64,000 nt of DNA, taken from positions 17,783 through 81,782 of the forward strand of contig NZ_LMFB01000020.1 of the NCBI RefSeq assembly GCF_001426685.1, in the 5' to 3' direction. How positions within the stretch are numbered: position 1 is the stretch's first letter; the number at the start of each line of letters is the position of its first letter. Below are positions 26,321 through 36,570 of the stretch, one piece after another. Position numbers and translations under genes: made by a program. The notes beneath the pieces are model-generated. The model saw only the letters and a list, made by a program, of their open reading frames with translations. It was not told where the DNA came from and made no database searches. This DNA is from Rhizobium sp. Root483D2. Its GTDB lineage: Bacteria > Pseudomonadota > Alphaproteobacteria > Rhizobiales > Rhizobiaceae.

Positions 26321-27564
26321 TGCACATTCCGCCATTCCGTCTCAAACAGGCCGCTCAATTGGTGAATGCTGGTCTGATGATCGAAGTGACCGCGCACCTT
26401 GCGTTCGGCCGCTTGCCCCAGCTGCTGGCGCAACGCGGGATCGCGGATCGCTTCTTCCAGCGCTGCGGCCAGCGCCTGCGGGTTTTCCGGCGGCACGACC
26501 AAGCCGTTTTCGCCATCGGTCAAAAGCTCGGGGATGCCGGAAATATCCGTCGAGATGCAGACCAGGGCCTGGCTGGACGCCTCGACGATCACGTTCGGCA
26601 AGCCATCGCGGTCGCCATCGGCGGTGATGCGGCAGGCGAGCGCAAAGATATCGGAGGTGCGATAGTGCTGCAGCACTTCGGTCTGCGACAGGGAGCCGTG
26701 CCAGACGATCTTCCCGGCAATGCCGAGTTCGGACGCCAGCGCCTGCAGATTTTTGAGGAGATCGCCGCCGCCGATATGCACGAAGCGCCAATGCAGACTA
26801 GCCGGTAAAAGGCTCAATGCCCGCAACAGGATATCGAAGCCCTTTTTCTCGACCGCGCGGCCGACGCTGACGATGGTGACCGGATGGGCGGGATCGGAGC
26901 CGTCGTACCCAGGCCGCGTGCCCTCGAAGGGGCCGAAGCGGCTGAGATCGAGGCCGTGATAGCTCAGATGTACATGCGGCTTGCCGCCGGCCAGTTGGCG
27001 CAGGTGCTCATAGCCGGTCTGCGTGCAGGTCACGGTCCACCGCGTGCTTGCAAGCTTGCCGGCCAGTTCCCATTCCGGCGATGTCCAGATGTCCTTGGCA
27101 TGTGCCGAACACGTCCAGCCAATGCCGGTGATCATGCTGGCATAGCGGGCGACGGAGGCCGGGGTGTGGATGAAATGCGCATGCAGCCATTCGCCGCCGT
27201 CAGGCCATTCCGCCGAGAGCACCATGGCCTGGCCGAAGCGGCGGACCCGGTTGCGTGTCCGGTCGCGCCGGAGGTCGCTGAGGAAGGCGGGCAGGGCACG
27301 CCAGAAGCCGGGCTTTGAAAGACAGCGGATGAGCGCGCGGGCCACCCGTGCCGGCTCCTCGTGCAGATATTCCGGCAGATAATGAACGGGTGCGCGGATT
27401 TCGTCATGGATCGGATGGCGCTTCTTGTCGGTCGGCCGCCGCAACGCCACCAGTTCGAGGGCGAAGCCTGCCCGTTCCAGTCCCAGCAGTTCCTGGGCGA
27501 TGAAGGTTTCCGACAGGCGCGGATATCCCTTCAGCACCACGACGATCTTGCGGCGGTCCGTCAA
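26317..27564 (-). CDS. Glycosyltransferase family 4
   Basis: A 415-residue GT-B retaining glycosyltransferase. LKGYPRLSETFIAQEL is the N-terminal acceptor loop common to exopolysaccharide GT4 enzymes; IVSVGRAVEKKGFDILLRAL and the E-x7-E region ending VIVEASSQALVCI form the donor domain. It begins with TTG (27564), with AAAGGGTGA of the upstream gene serving as ribosome binding site. Flanked on both sides by MurG-like glycosyltransferases in the same operon. Confidence 0.87.
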   Translation of the reverse strand: MTDRRKIVVVLKGYPRLSETFIAQELLGLERAGFALELVALRRPTDKKRHPIHDEIRAPVHYLPEYLHEEPARVARALIRCLSKPGFWRALPAFLSDLRRDRTRNRVRRFGQAMVLSAEWPDGGEWLHAHFIHTPASVARYASMITGIGWTCSAHAKDIWTSPEWELAGKLASTRWTVTCTQTGYEHLRQLAGGKPHVHLSYHGLDLSRFGPFEGTRPGYDGSDPAHPVTIVSVGRAVEKKGFDILLRALSLLPASLHWRFVHIGGGDLLKNLQALASELGIAGKIVWHGSLSQTEVLQHYRTSDIFALACRITADGDRDGLPNVIVEASSQALVCISTDISGIPELLTDGENGLVVPPENPQALAAALEEAIRDPALRQQLGQAAERKVRGHFDHQTSIHQLSGLFETEWRNVQ

Positions 27565-27571
27565 AACAACG

Positions 27572-28780
27572 TCACCCTTTCACGACCGTCAGATGTTCGT
27601 GATCGCGACGGCCAAGCCATTCTCCGACGATCTGCGATATGTTCGCGAGGCCCTCGAGCGTCATGCCCTTGGCGCTCTTGGAGGGGGGATCGCGATCCGG
27701 CAAGGCTTTGAGTGCTGCGGCAAAGCGCAAGGGATCGGCCGCTTCCTCGGGCAAGAGCATGTCGATCAGGCCAAGCTCCGCGGCGCGGCTGGCGCGGATG
27801 AGCTGCTCTTCCCGTGGCATCACCCTTGGAACGATCAGCGCCGGCTTGTCGAAGGACAGGATCTCGCAATAGGTATTGTAGCCGCCCATCGCCACCACGG
27901 CCTTGGCGCCGGCGATCAGTTCCTCCATGCGATTGTCGAACTCGATCACCTCGAGAGAGGGGATCTTGGCGCATTTCATCAGGAGCTTGTGGCGCTGCTT
28001 GACCGGCATATAGGGACCCAGCACGATCAGCGACTTGTGGGTCAGCGTCGGGTCTTCCTGATAGGCATCGATCACATCGTGGATCAGGTCGGAGCCATCG
28101 CCGCCGCCGCCGGTGGTGATCAGGATATAGTCGCCCTTCGGCTTGTGCTCGGATTCGACGTCCTGCGACACGCTTCTTTGCAGGAAGCCGACGAAATCCA
28201 TCTTGTTGCGCACCGCCTGCGGCACGTCGAGGCCGACGAGCGGATCATAGAAATCCGGCGGGCCGTAGACCCAGACGCTATCGTAGAACTGGCCGATCTT
28301 GCGCATCACGTCGTTGCGCTTCCATTCCGCATCCAGGAGATGCGGGGCATCCATGACCTCGCGCAGGCCCAGAACCAGTGTCGTTCCCTGTTTCTTCAGG
28401 TAGGCCAGCGTGTCCTCGACTTCGCCCTTCAGGCCCATCGGTTCCTTGTCGACGATGAAAATATCCGGCTGGAAGGTTTCTGCCGTGTGCAGGATGATCG
28501 ACCGGCGCATCTTCATCGTCTCGTGCAGGTCGATATGCCTGTCCATCGAGGTATATTCGCCGTTGCGAAGCTTGATGACGCTGGGGATCTTTACGAAATC
28601 GACGCGGGCGCGGTAGTCGAAGGCGCCAGCGATGGTCGCGCCTGAAATGATCAGGATATTGACGCCGCGATAATCCTCGACCAGCGAATGCGCAATCGTG
28701 CGGCACCGTCTGAGGTGACCAAGCCCGAACGTATCGTGGCTGTACATCAGGATGCGTGCATCTTCGATCCGGCGCGTCAT
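27572..28780 (-). CDS. MurG-like glycosyltransferase family protein
   Basis: A 402-residue protein. ILMYSHDTFGLGHLRRCRTIAHSL is the N-terminal GT-B loop, shared in outline with the 25175 gene (FGLGHLRR compared with LGIGHLAR). ITTGGGGDGSDL and VVAMGGYNTYCEILSFDKPALIVPR form the donor-binding region. ATG 28780 has AGAGG nine bases upstream. It follows the ABC importer by 72 bases on the same strand. The two MurG-like genes in this operon may be paralogues. Donor and acceptor unknown. Confidence 0.83.
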   Translation of the reverse strand: MTRRIEDARILMYSHDTFGLGHLRRCRTIAHSLVEDYRGVNILIISGATIAGAFDYRARVDFVKIPSVIKLRNGEYTSMDRHIDLHETMKMRRSIILHTAETFQPDIFIVDKEPMGLKGEVEDTLAYLKKQGTTLVLGLREVMDAPHLLDAEWKRNDVMRKIGQFYDSVWVYGPPDFYDPLVGLDVPQAVRNKMDFVGFLQRSVSQDVESEHKPKGDYILITTGGGGDGSDLIHDVIDAYQEDPTLTHKSLIVLGPYMPVKQRHKLLMKCAKIPSLEVIEFDNRMEELIAGAKAVVAMGGYNTYCEILSFDKPALIVPRVMPREEQLIRASRAAELGLIDMLLPEEAADPLRFAAALKALPDRDPPSKSAKGMTLEGLANISQIVGEWLGRRDHEHLTVVKG

Positions 28781-28852
28781 GAGCGGAGCCTCTTATCTCC
28801 CATGGCGCTGCCCATCTCCGCAAGGAGTGTCCTTAGCATATCGGTATCCACT

Positions 28853-30028
28853 TCACTTGTACGGATCGGCCGCATCGCGCAATCCGTCGCCCAAAAAGTT
28901 GAACGCCAGAATCACGAGAATGACCGGAATGGTTGGAAACAACAGCCAGGGATAAAAAGCAATGACGCTGACGCTGCGGGCTTCGGTCAGGAGAATGCCC
29001 CAGCTGGTGATCGGCGGACGAAGCCCAAGGCCAAGGAAGCTGAGCGCCGTTTCGCCAAGGATCATGCCGGGGATCGCCAGCGTCGCGGTGGCGATCAGGT
29101 GCGACATGAAGCCGGGAACGAGATGGCGGCCGATAATGCGGCTGGAACCGGCGCCCATCAGCTGGGCGGCCAGCACGTAATCCTCTTCGCGCAGGGCAAG
29201 CAGTTTCGAGCGCACGGCGCGCGCAAGCCCCGTCCAGTCGAGCAGGCCGAGAATGGCGGTGATGCCGAGATAGATCAGGATCGGGCTCCAGGTGACCGGC
29301 ATGATCGCCGCCAAAGCCATCCAGAGTGGAATGCTCGGGATCGATTGCAGTACCTCGATGATGCGCTGGGTGATCAGGTCGAAGACGCCGCCGTGATAGC
29401 CGGCAAGCCCGCCGATGGTGATGCCGAGCACGAAGCTCATGGTGATGCCGAGCAGGCCGATGGTCAGCGATATCCGCGCACCATAAAGGATGCGCGACAG
29501 CACGTCGCGGCCGAGCCGGTCGCTCCCGAGCAGAAAGAGTTCGCCGCCTTGAGCCGGGCAGGCGAAGTGCGTGTTGGCCTCGAACAATCCCCAGAAACGG
29601 TAATTGTCGCCGCTGCAGAAAAAGCGGATCGGCTGCACCTTTGAACGATCTTCGGTGTAGTTGCGCCGCAGCGTGTCCATGTCGAGCGTCATTGTGCGCC
29701 CGTAGACGAAGGGGCCGACGAAATTGCCGTTGTCGAAGAGATGCACTCTTTGCGGCGGCGAATGGATGAAATCGACGTTGCGGGTGTGCAGGTTATAGGG
29801 CGCCAGGAATTCGACGATGGCAATCGCTGCGTAGAGGATCACGAGGAAATACATCGAAAACAGCGCAAGCCGGTGCTTCTTGAATTTCCACCACATCAGG
29901 CGCAGTTGCGACGCCTGATGGATCTGTGACTGTTCCGCGCTCATCACATCGACGGAATGCGGATCAAACGGCGCCGTCGAGACGTAATGCGACAGCGGTT
30001 CGCCGGATTTGGGAAGGGATACCGTCAC
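28853..30028 (-). CDS. Family-5 (oligopeptide/oligosaccharide) ABC transporter permease, DppC/OppC-like
   Basis: A 391-residue permease with a long cytoplasmic N-terminus (to about residue 50), one anchor helix, a periplasmic domain of about 100 residues and five more helices. LGSDRLGRDVLSRILYGARISL is the hallmark of DppC-type permeases, and the EAA loop is REEDYVLAAQLMGAGSSRII. GTG 30028 overlaps the stop of the DppB-like gene (GTGA). Membrane partner of the next gene. Confidence 0.9.
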   Translation of the reverse strand: MTVSLPKSGEPLSHYVSTAPFDPHSVDVMSAEQSQIHQASQLRLMWWKFKKHRLALFSMYFLVILYAAIAIVEFLAPYNLHTRNVDFIHSPPQRVHLFDNGNFVGPFVYGRTMTLDMDTLRRNYTEDRSKVQPIRFFCSGDNYRFWGLFEANTHFACPAQGGELFLLGSDRLGRDVLSRILYGARISLTIGLLGITMSFVLGITIGGLAGYHGGVFDLITQRIIEVLQSIPSIPLWMALAAIMPVTWSPILIYLGITAILGLLDWTGLARAVRSKLLALREEDYVLAAQLMGAGSSRIIGRHLVPGFMSHLIATATLAIPGMILGETALSFLGLGLRPPITSWGILLTEARSVSVIAFYPWLLFPTIPVILVILAFNFLGDGLRDAADPYK

Positions 30029-31023
30029 TTGGTGCTACCGCCTTGCAGTCTGATACGCGGGTCGAGAAAGGCAAGCGCGATATCTGAGATCAGCACACCG
30101 ATCACGGTCAGGAATGCGAGGAACATCAGGAACGAGCCGGCCAGATACATATCCTGACTTTGCAACGCTTTTATCAGCATCGGTCCCGTCGTCTCGAGCG
30201 ACAGCACGATGGCGGTGATCTCGGCGCCGGAAATGATGGCCGGCAGGATCGATCCGATATCGGAAATGAAAAAATTGAGTGCCATGCGCAGCGGATATTT
30301 GATCAGGGTGCGGAACGGGTGCAAGCCCTTGGCGCGGGCGGTCACGACATATTGTTTCTGCAGTTCGTCGAGAAGATTGGCGCGCAGACGTCGGATCATG
30401 CCGGCCGTGCCCGCCGTGCCGACGATCAGGACCGGTATCCACAGATGTTCGAGAATGGATTTCGCCTTTTCCCAGCTCATCGGCTCGGACAGGTATTTCT
30501 GGTCCATCAGATGGCCGATCGATGTTCCGAACCAGATATTGGCGAAATACATCAGGATCAGCGCGAACATGAAGTTGGGAATGGCAATGCCGATCAGGCC
30601 CATGAAGGTCAGGCCATAATCGCCCCAGCTATATTGATGGGTGGCGGAATAGATGCCGATCGGGAAAGCGATCAGCCAGGTGAAGATGATGGTGACGAAG
30701 GACACCAGCACCGTCAGCCAGAGCCGGTCTCCGACCACCTCGTTGACCGGCAGCTGATATTCGAACGAATAGCCGTAATCGCCTTGGACGAGACCCGCGA
30801 CCCAATAGAAATAACGCAGCACCGGCGGCTTGTCGAAACCGTATTGCGCCCGCAATTCCTCGATTTCGGCCATATCCACGGCCTCGCCCTGGGCTCGAAG
30901 CTCGGAAATGTAGCTTTCGAAATAATCGCCCGGCGGCAGCTCGATGATGGTGAAGACCAGCGCCGAGACAATCACCAGCGTCGGGATCATCGCCAGGATA
31001 CGCCAGAAAATATAACGCAACAT
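30025..31023 (-). CDS. Family-5 ABC transporter permease, DppB/OppB-like
   Basis: A 332-residue permease with about six helices. The N-terminal MLRYIFWRILAMIPTLVIVS anchor, the periplasmic ELRAQYGFDKPPVLRYFYW segment and TARAKGLHPFRTLIKYPLRMAL (EAA loop) are typical of the DppB group. It starts two bases after the binding-protein stop. Confidence 0.9.
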   Translation of the reverse strand: MLRYIFWRILAMIPTLVIVSALVFTIIELPPGDYFESYISELRAQGEAVDMAEIEELRAQYGFDKPPVLRYFYWVAGLVQGDYGYSFEYQLPVNEVVGDRLWLTVLVSFVTIIFTWLIAFPIGIYSATHQYSWGDYGLTFMGLIGIAIPNFMFALILMYFANIWFGTSIGHLMDQKYLSEPMSWEKAKSILEHLWIPVLIVGTAGTAGMIRRLRANLLDELQKQYVVTARAKGLHPFRTLIKYPLRMALNFFISDIGSILPAIISGAEITAIVLSLETTGPMLIKALQSQDMYLAGSFLMFLAFLTVIGVLISDIALAFLDPRIRLQGGSTK

Positions 31024-31025
31024 GG

Positions 31026-32927
31026 TCAGCTAACCTCTTCGCTGTACCAGAACGTGTCTGGCATATAGACCCCGAGATAACAGGTCGGGTCGAAGCCGTA
31101 GAGGGCTTTTTCGGGAATGTTGCGCAGATGGGCAGAATGCATCACCGGCTGCAGCGTGGCATTGACGATGCCGATCGAGAAGACATTCTGGGTATAGATA
31201 TCCAGCATTTCGTGCCAGATACGCGTCTTGTCTTCGGTCTCGACGCTCCTCTTCCACTCCTTCACGAGATTGACCAGCTGGGTCGCTTCCGGCAATTCCG
31301 GGGGCTTGCCGTTCTGTTCGATCGACAGGTAATACATGCCCCAGACCGGCCATTGCATCTGGTCGTCGCGCGTAGGGGCCAGCTCGCCGGGGTTCATTTC
31401 CTCAGTCGGCACGCCGTTTTCGATGCCCGACCACATGGACATCATGATTTCGCCGCCCATGGTGCGGCTGCGGAAGACGTCGCGCTGCGAGGTCTTGATG
31501 AACAGCGAGAAGCCGATCTTCGCCCAATGGTCCTTGACGAGTTCCAGGACGTCGGTCTCGAGCGTGCTTTCGCCGGCGGTCTCGACGACGATCCGGGCTT
31601 CGCGCCCGTCTGGCAGGAGCCGTATGCCGTCGCTGTTACGTTGCGTAAGGCCGACCTCGTCGAGCAGCCGGTTGGCCTGATCGGGATCGTGGCTGGCCCA
31701 GGCGGCGGCATATTCCGGCTTGAACAGCGGGCTATCGGGCAGAATGGTATCGGCGCTCTCGGTGGCGAGGCCATAGAAGCTCACCATGTTGATCTCGTGC
31801 CGGTCGATCGCCAGCGACAGGGCGCGGCGGACGCGCACGTCCCAGAACAGATCGCGCCAGACCGTGTCGCCGCAATTGAGGTTCGGCAGAAGGGCAAGCT
31901 TGGAACCTTGCGTTCTTTTCCAGAGATTGACCTTCACCGGATAGCGTTTCTCGGCATCCTTGAAGAAGGCGTAATCGGCAAAATCGACACCGGTGGTCTG
32001 CAGATCGGTTTCGCCCGCACCGGTCTTGGCCGCGATGATTTCCGACGAGCTGATATTGAGCAGCCAGCGGTCGATATAGGGCAGCTGCAGACCGTTTTCG
32101 TCGACCCGGTGGAAGAAGGGATTGCGCTCGAACACGAATTGTTCGGCCGGAGGGGTGGTGCGCGCAACCCACGGATCCAGCGACGGCAGGTCGGGGTTTT
32201 CGGGCCGGTACTGGCGCGACATCTTGATGTGCAGATCGGCCCATTTCTTGACCCGGTACTGTTTCATCAGGGCCGAGAGACGGAAAACGTCCTGATATTT
32301 CTCGTGGAAGTGCCGCATATAGGCGGATGGCAGAAGGATGACGACGGGGCTTGCGGCGGCAAGGCCGGGCAGGAAATCCGGATTGGGTGCCTTCCAGGTA
32401 TAGCGCACGGTCAGGTCGTCGATGACCTCGAAAACCGGTCCTTCGCCATTGGCCAGAAGCTCGCGCTGGATGCCGCCCTTGCGCAGGTCCTTGTTGAGGA
32501 TGACGTCTTCCCAGGTATAGCGGAAATCCTCTGATGTCAGGTAGCTGCCGTTCGACCAACGGTGGCCGTCACGGATCTTGAAGGTGAAGATCCGGCCTTC
32601 CTGCACGTCGAAGCTTTCCAGGATATCGGCCTGGAATTCGAGGTCCTCGGTGTAGCCGACCAGACGGGCGTAGCCGTTGATCGTCATCATCCGGATGTCT
32701 TTCTGGCTGCCGATCAGCATGCGCACGGTGCCGCCATATTGGCCCGGCTGCCGGCCCATGGCGGCAAGATTGATCCGCCTCGGGTTCTTCGGAAGTCGGT
32801 CCCGCAGGTTGGGCAGGGATTGGGCCCGCAGATTGGGCCGCAGAAAGGGCGGTTCCGGAACGGCCCGGGCGACGCCTGGTATCAGAACGCTGGCAAGCAG
32901 GCCAAGGGTGGTGCGCCGTGTGATCAT
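31026..32927 (-). CDS. Family-5 ABC transporter substrate-binding protein
   Basis: A 633-residue periplasmic binding protein of the DppA/OppA family. The N-terminus [21 protein letters not shown] has a twin arginine and ends in an A-x-A cleavage site, so Tat export is likely. WSNGSYLTSEDFRYTWEDV and RRALSLAIDRHEIN are family motifs. It is longer than most family members (500-550 residues). Family-5 proteins in rhizobia also bind oligosaccharides and sugar-containing opines, which would fit the neighbouring glycosyltransferases better than a peptide. ATG overlaps the ATPase stop (ATGA). Confidence 0.88.
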   Translation of the reverse strand: MITRRTTLGLLASVLIPGVARAVPEPPFLRPNLRAQSLPNLRDRLPKNPRRINLAAMGRQPGQYGGTVRMLIGSQKDIRMMTINGYARLVGYTEDLEFQADILESFDVQEGRIFTFKIRDGHRWSNGSYLTSEDFRYTWEDVILNKDLRKGGIQRELLANGEGPVFEVIDDLTVRYTWKAPNPDFLPGLAAASPVVILLPSAYMRHFHEKYQDVFRLSALMKQYRVKKWADLHIKMSRQYRPENPDLPSLDPWVARTTPPAEQFVFERNPFFHRVDENGLQLPYIDRWLLNISSSEIIAAKTGAGETDLQTTGVDFADYAFFKDAEKRYPVKVNLWKRTQGSKLALLPNLNCGDTVWRDLFWDVRVRRALSLAIDRHEINMVSFYGLATESADTILPDSPLFKPEYAAAWASHDPDQANRLLDEVGLTQRNSDGIRLLPDGREARIVVETAGESTLETDVLELVKDHWAKIGFSLFIKTSQRDVFRSRTMGGEIMMSMWSGIENGVPTEEMNPGELAPTRDDQMQWPVWGMYYLSIEQNGKPPELPEATQLVNLVKEWKRSVETEDKTRIWHEMLDIYTQNVFSIGIVNATLQPVMHSAHLRNIPEKALYGFDPTCYLGVYMPDTFWYSEEVS

Positions 32928-34825
32928 GGTACGAGCTCCCCGACATCGGCGGTCTTTCGCGCCAAAACAAGATGGCCGTTGCCAAGGTCCGCCGTCCCCA
33001 GCACGGTTGCGTCGCCATCATCGGAAAAATGCTTGCCCCAGCTGCGCTTGTCGGCAGCGCCGCTCGGGTTGAGCATCGAGAAATCGAGCGGCCGGTCGAG
33101 ATCTGGAAAGGGCACGGCGGCGAGCAGCGATTTCGTGTAGGGATGAACGGGCGTTTCCATCAACGCCTCGCGCGGTGCGATCTCGACGATCCGGCCGCCG
33201 CACATGACGGCGATCCGGTCGGCCATGTAATCGACGACGGCCAGATTGTGCGAGATGAAGAGATAGGTGAGCCCCAGCTCCTTTTGCAGATCCTTGAGCA
33301 GGTTGAGGATCTGCGCCTGAACCGAGACATCGAGGGCCGAGACCGGTTCGTCGCAGATCAACAGGTCCGGCCCGAGCGCCAGTGCTCTGGCAATCCCGAT
33401 ACGCTGGCGCTGGCCGCCGGAAAAACTGTGCGGATAGCGGTTGAGGTGGCGTTCGTTGAGGCCGATGGCTTTCAGCAGCGCGGTCACCGTCTCGATGCGA
33501 GATTTGCCGCTGCCACGGCCATGGATTTCCAGGGGTTCGCTCAGAATATTCTGCACCGTCATGCGCGGCGACAGCGAGGAGACCGGGTCCTGGAACACCA
33601 TCTGCACCTTGGTACGCAGCTCCTGCAATCCGGACCCTTGTGCATTCAACACGTCGATCGGGCCATCGCTGCTGTTGAGCATCACCGCGCCCGTGTCCGG
33701 CGTCACCGCGCGCATCAAAATCTTGCTGAGCGTGGTCTTGCCGCAGCCGCTTTCGCCAACCAGCCCAAGACATTCGCCGCGCATGATATCGAAGCTGACG
33801 CCATCGACAGCCTTGGTTGCGGGGGACGTGTCCTTGTTCAGCCAGCTCGATTTGCGGGTGGTGAAGGTCTTGCTGATATCGCGCACCGACAACAGGACTT
33901 CCGGCTTCAGCGCTGTGTCCGGTGCGATAATCTTCTTTTTTCCCAACAGGCTGCTGGTATCGACCGGAACCTCGCGCAGCGCCTTCAGGCGTTCGCCGGG
34001 CTTCATGTCGAAATGGGGAACGGCGGCCATCAGCCCCTTGAGATAGGGATGCGAGGGATTGCGGAAGATCGTTTCGACCGGGCCGGCCTCCATGATCTCG
34101 CCGTGATAGATGACCACGACCTCGTCTGCGACATTGGCGACGACGCCAAGATCATGGGTGATGAGAAGCATCGCCATGTTCAGCTTGGTCTGCAGCCCGC
34201 GCAGCAATTGCAGGATCTGCGCCTGGATGGTCACGTCGAGGGCCGTCGTCGGCTCGTCGGCAATCAGGAGCGACGGATTGCAGATCAGCGCCATGGCGAT
34301 CATGGCGCGCTGGCGCATGCCGCCAGACAGTTCGAACGGGTACATGTCGAAGGCGCGCGCCGGTTTGTGAAAGCCGACGAGACCGAGCATTTCCTCGGTG
34401 CGTTCGCGCCGTTCGCGGGTGGACATGGGGGTGTGGATTTTCAGGGATTCACTGATCTGGTTGCCGATCGTGTGCAGCGGCGACAGCGATGTCATCGGCT
34501 CCTGAAAGATCTTGCCGATCCGGTTGCCACGCAGGTTGCGGATTTCCCGCCCGTCGCGCGGCATGGCCAGAAGATCGACCGGCTGCTCGTTATGGGCGGG
34601 ATCGCAAAAGAGGATACGGCCGCTGCAGGACGCGGTTTTCGGCAGGATGCCCATCACCGACTGGCTGATGACGGATTTGCCCGAACCGGACTCTCCCACC
34701 AGCGCCGTCACCTTGCCCGGCAGGACGCGCAGGCTGGCATTGCGGACAGCGTCCAGTTGACCGCCGAGCATCGCGAACGAGATACTCAAATTCTCGATCC
34801 GCAGCAGGTCCGTGCCTGATTTCAT
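32924..34825 (-). CDS. Family-5 ABC transporter fused ATP-binding protein (two ATPase domains)
   Basis: A 633-residue fusion of DppD- and DppF-like ATPases. Domain 1: Walker A GESGSGKS, signature LSGGMRQR, Walker B LLIADEP. Domain 2 (from about residue 320): Walker A GESGCGKT, signature FSGGQRQR, Walker B LLICDEP. Both H-loops (LITHDLG, FISHNLA) are present, so both sites look active. ATG 34825 follows AAGGAC; the TTG at 34864 is a weaker alternative. First gene of a seven-gene minus-strand operon. Confidence 0.92.
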   Translation of the reverse strand: MKSGTDLLRIENLSISFAMLGGQLDAVRNASLRVLPGKVTALVGESGSGKSVISQSVMGILPKTASCSGRILFCDPAHNEQPVDLLAMPRDGREIRNLRGNRIGKIFQEPMTSLSPLHTIGNQISESLKIHTPMSTRERRERTEEMLGLVGFHKPARAFDMYPFELSGGMRQRAMIAMALICNPSLLIADEPTTALDVTIQAQILQLLRGLQTKLNMAMLLITHDLGVVANVADEVVVIYHGEIMEAGPVETIFRNPSHPYLKGLMAAVPHFDMKPGERLKALREVPVDTSSLLGKKKIIAPDTALKPEVLLSVRDISKTFTTRKSSWLNKDTSPATKAVDGVSFDIMRGECLGLVGESGCGKTTLSKILMRAVTPDTGAVMLNSSDGPIDVLNAQGSGLQELRTKVQMVFQDPVSSLSPRMTVQNILSEPLEIHGRGSGKSRIETVTALLKAIGLNERHLNRYPHSFSGGQRQRIGIARALALGPDLLICDEPVSALDVSVQAQILNLLKDLQKELGLTYLFISHNLAVVDYMADRIAVMCGGRIVEIAPREALMETPVHPYTKSLLAAVPFPDLDRPLDFSMLNPSGAADKRSWGKHFSDDGDATVLGTADLGNGHLVLARKTADVGELVP

Positions 34826-35207
34826 GCCAGCAGGTGTCCTTGTTTCATAACGGTCCGCGCGCAAGCGGGACGCGTTTCCCGATTGAATGCCGGTGGCTCG
34901 AAAAAGAGACTATCCCACGGAAATTCCTGTGTCCATGACCTTGGGCTGGTAAAGTGCGCAGGGATATACCTGCTGTGGCGGCCAGCCGGCGGAAGCGGAA
35001 AGATCAATCATTTAAGCGGGATGGTCTATTCTTGATCCGGTGATCTCCTTCGGTGTCCGGTCTTGGCCGGAGCTGCGTCTTTTCAGAGTTCCGGCTGTGG
35101 TCGAAGGCGTCGCGGGTGCGGTCCTTGACTTCAGGACATTTTATCCTCAACTGACCTGCATCCGCAAAAGGCGCTTCAGCGCGTCACGATCAGTCGAGAA
35201 CACGCAT
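34826..35207. other. Divergent intergenic region, no gene seen
   Basis: This 382-base gap separates the importer operon from the nucleotide-sugar dehydrogenase. No convincing ORF, tRNA or RIME copy was seen. A small CCGG-N6-CCGG hairpin lies near 35057-35073, and a TTGACT at about 35122 lacks a good -10. Promoters for both directions must be here but were not resolved. Confidence 0.5.
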
Positions 35208-36551
35208 TTGACCGTCCATTCTTCCGTGAGCCAGGCTCTCCTTGCAAAGATCGCAGACCGCAGCGCCCGTGCCGGTGTGATCGGGCTCGGCTATGTCGGC
35301 TTGCCGCTGGCGATCACCGCTGCCCGCAACGGCTTTTCCGTCACAGGTTTCGATATCGATCCGCAAAAGATCGTCGCCATCGATGCCGGGCAATCCTATA
35401 TCGCGGCAGTGCCGGACGCTGTTTTGAGCGCGGAGACGGCGCAGGGCCGCTTTTGCGCCACCACCGATTTCAGCCAGCTTGCAGCGTGCGATATCATCGT
35501 CATCTGTGTTCCGACGCCTTTGACGAAACATCGCGATCCGGATCTGTCGTTCATCACCCGCACCTGCGACCGCATTGCCGAAACGCTGAAGCCCGGCCAG
35601 TTGATCGTCCTGGAATCCACCACCTATCCCGGCACGACCGATGAGGTGGTCCGGCCGATCCTGGAAAAGACCGGGCTCAAATCCGCGCAGGATTTCTTCC
35701 TCGGTTTTTCGCCGGAGCGCGAGGATCCGGGCAATCTCGATTTCCACACGTCGAGCATCCCGAAGGTGGTGGCCGGTGACGGCGAGGCGGCTGCGGACCT
35801 GATGAAGGCTTTTTACGGCGCTGTCGTCCACACGGTCGTGCCGGTATCGTCACCGGCGACGGCCGAGGCGGTGAAGCTGACCGAGAATATTTTCCGCGCC
35901 GTCAATATCGCCCTCGTCAACGAACTGAAGGTCGTCTACGAGGCGATGGGGATCGATATCTGGGAAGTCATCGACGCCGCCAAGACCAAGCCGTTCGGCT
36001 ATATGCCGTTCTATCCCGGCCCCGGTCTCGGCGGGCACTGCATCCCGATCGATCCGTTCTATCTCACCTGGAAATCGCGCGAATACGAATTGCCGACCCG
36101 CTTCATCGAACTTGCCGGCGAGATCAATTCGGCCATGCCGCGCCATGTGGTGGGACGGCTTGCCGAAGCCTTGGATATCCGCTCAGGCAAGGCGCTCAGC
36201 CGCTCGAAAGTGCTGGTCATCGGTCTTGCCTACAAGAAGAACGTGCCGGATATCCGCGAAAGCCCGTCGCTGAAGCTGATCGAACTGATCGAGGAGCGGG
36301 GCGGCAGCGCTGCCTATCACGATCCGCATGTCGCTGAAATTCCAAGGACGCGCGAATATATGGCACTCAAAGGCCGTACTTCCGTGCCGCTAGACGAGCA
36401 ATCGGTTGGGGCTTTCGACGCGGTTTTGATCGCAACCGACCATGATGCGGTGGATTATGCAGCACTCGCCCGCTGGGCGCCGCTGATCGTCGATACGCGC
36501 AATGCCTTTGCACGGCGCGGCATCGAAAGCGGCACGATCCTGAAGGCCTGA
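35208..36551 (+). CDS. Nucleotide-sugar 6-dehydrogenase (WbpA/UDP-GlcNAc dehydrogenase-like)
   Basis: About 447 residues from TTG 35208 (or 441 from GTG 35226); an upstream open frame to 35040 lacks conservation. It oxidises a UDP-sugar at C-6 with two NAD+ to a UDP-uronate. GVIGLGYVGLPLAI is the Rossmann motif, GFSPEREDPGN is typical of the WbpA/TviB branch, and GGHCIPIDPFYL holds the catalytic cysteine. LVIGLAYKKNVPDIRESP is the C-terminal UDP-binding domain. It probably supplies an acidic sugar to the glycan cluster. Confidence 0.88.
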   Translation: MTVHSSVSQALLAKIADRSARAGVIGLGYVGLPLAITAARNGFSVTGFDIDPQKIVAIDAGQSYIAAVPDAVLSAETAQGRFCATTDFSQLAACDIIVICVPTPLTKHRDPDLSFITRTCDRIAETLKPGQLIVLESTTYPGTTDEVVRPILEKTGLKSAQDFFLGFSPEREDPGNLDFHTSSIPKVVAGDGEAAADLMKAFYGAVVHTVVPVSSPATAEAVKLTENIFRAVNIALVNELKVVYEAMGIDIWEVIDAAKTKPFGYMPFYPGPGLGGHCIPIDPFYLTWKSREYELPTRFIELAGEINSAMPRHVVGRLAEALDIRSGKALSRSKVLVIGLAYKKNVPDIRESPSLKLIELIEERGGSAAYHDPHVAEIPRTREYMALKGRTSVPLDEQSVGAFDAVLIATDHDAVDYAALARWAPLIVDTRNAFARRGIESGTILKA

Positions 36552-36570
36552 CCGGTCTTCTTTACAGCTC

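Noticed and set aside
32972..34819. 615-codon open frame on the plus strand
   Set aside because: Antisense to the fused ATPase, whose two full sets of ABC motifs prove the minus-strand frame.
35040..35207. Upstream extension of the nucleotide-sugar dehydrogenase to the ATG at 35040
   Set aside because: The extra 56 residues have no similarity to the family and would place the Rossmann motif far too deep; TTG 35208 or GTG 35226 fit the known length.
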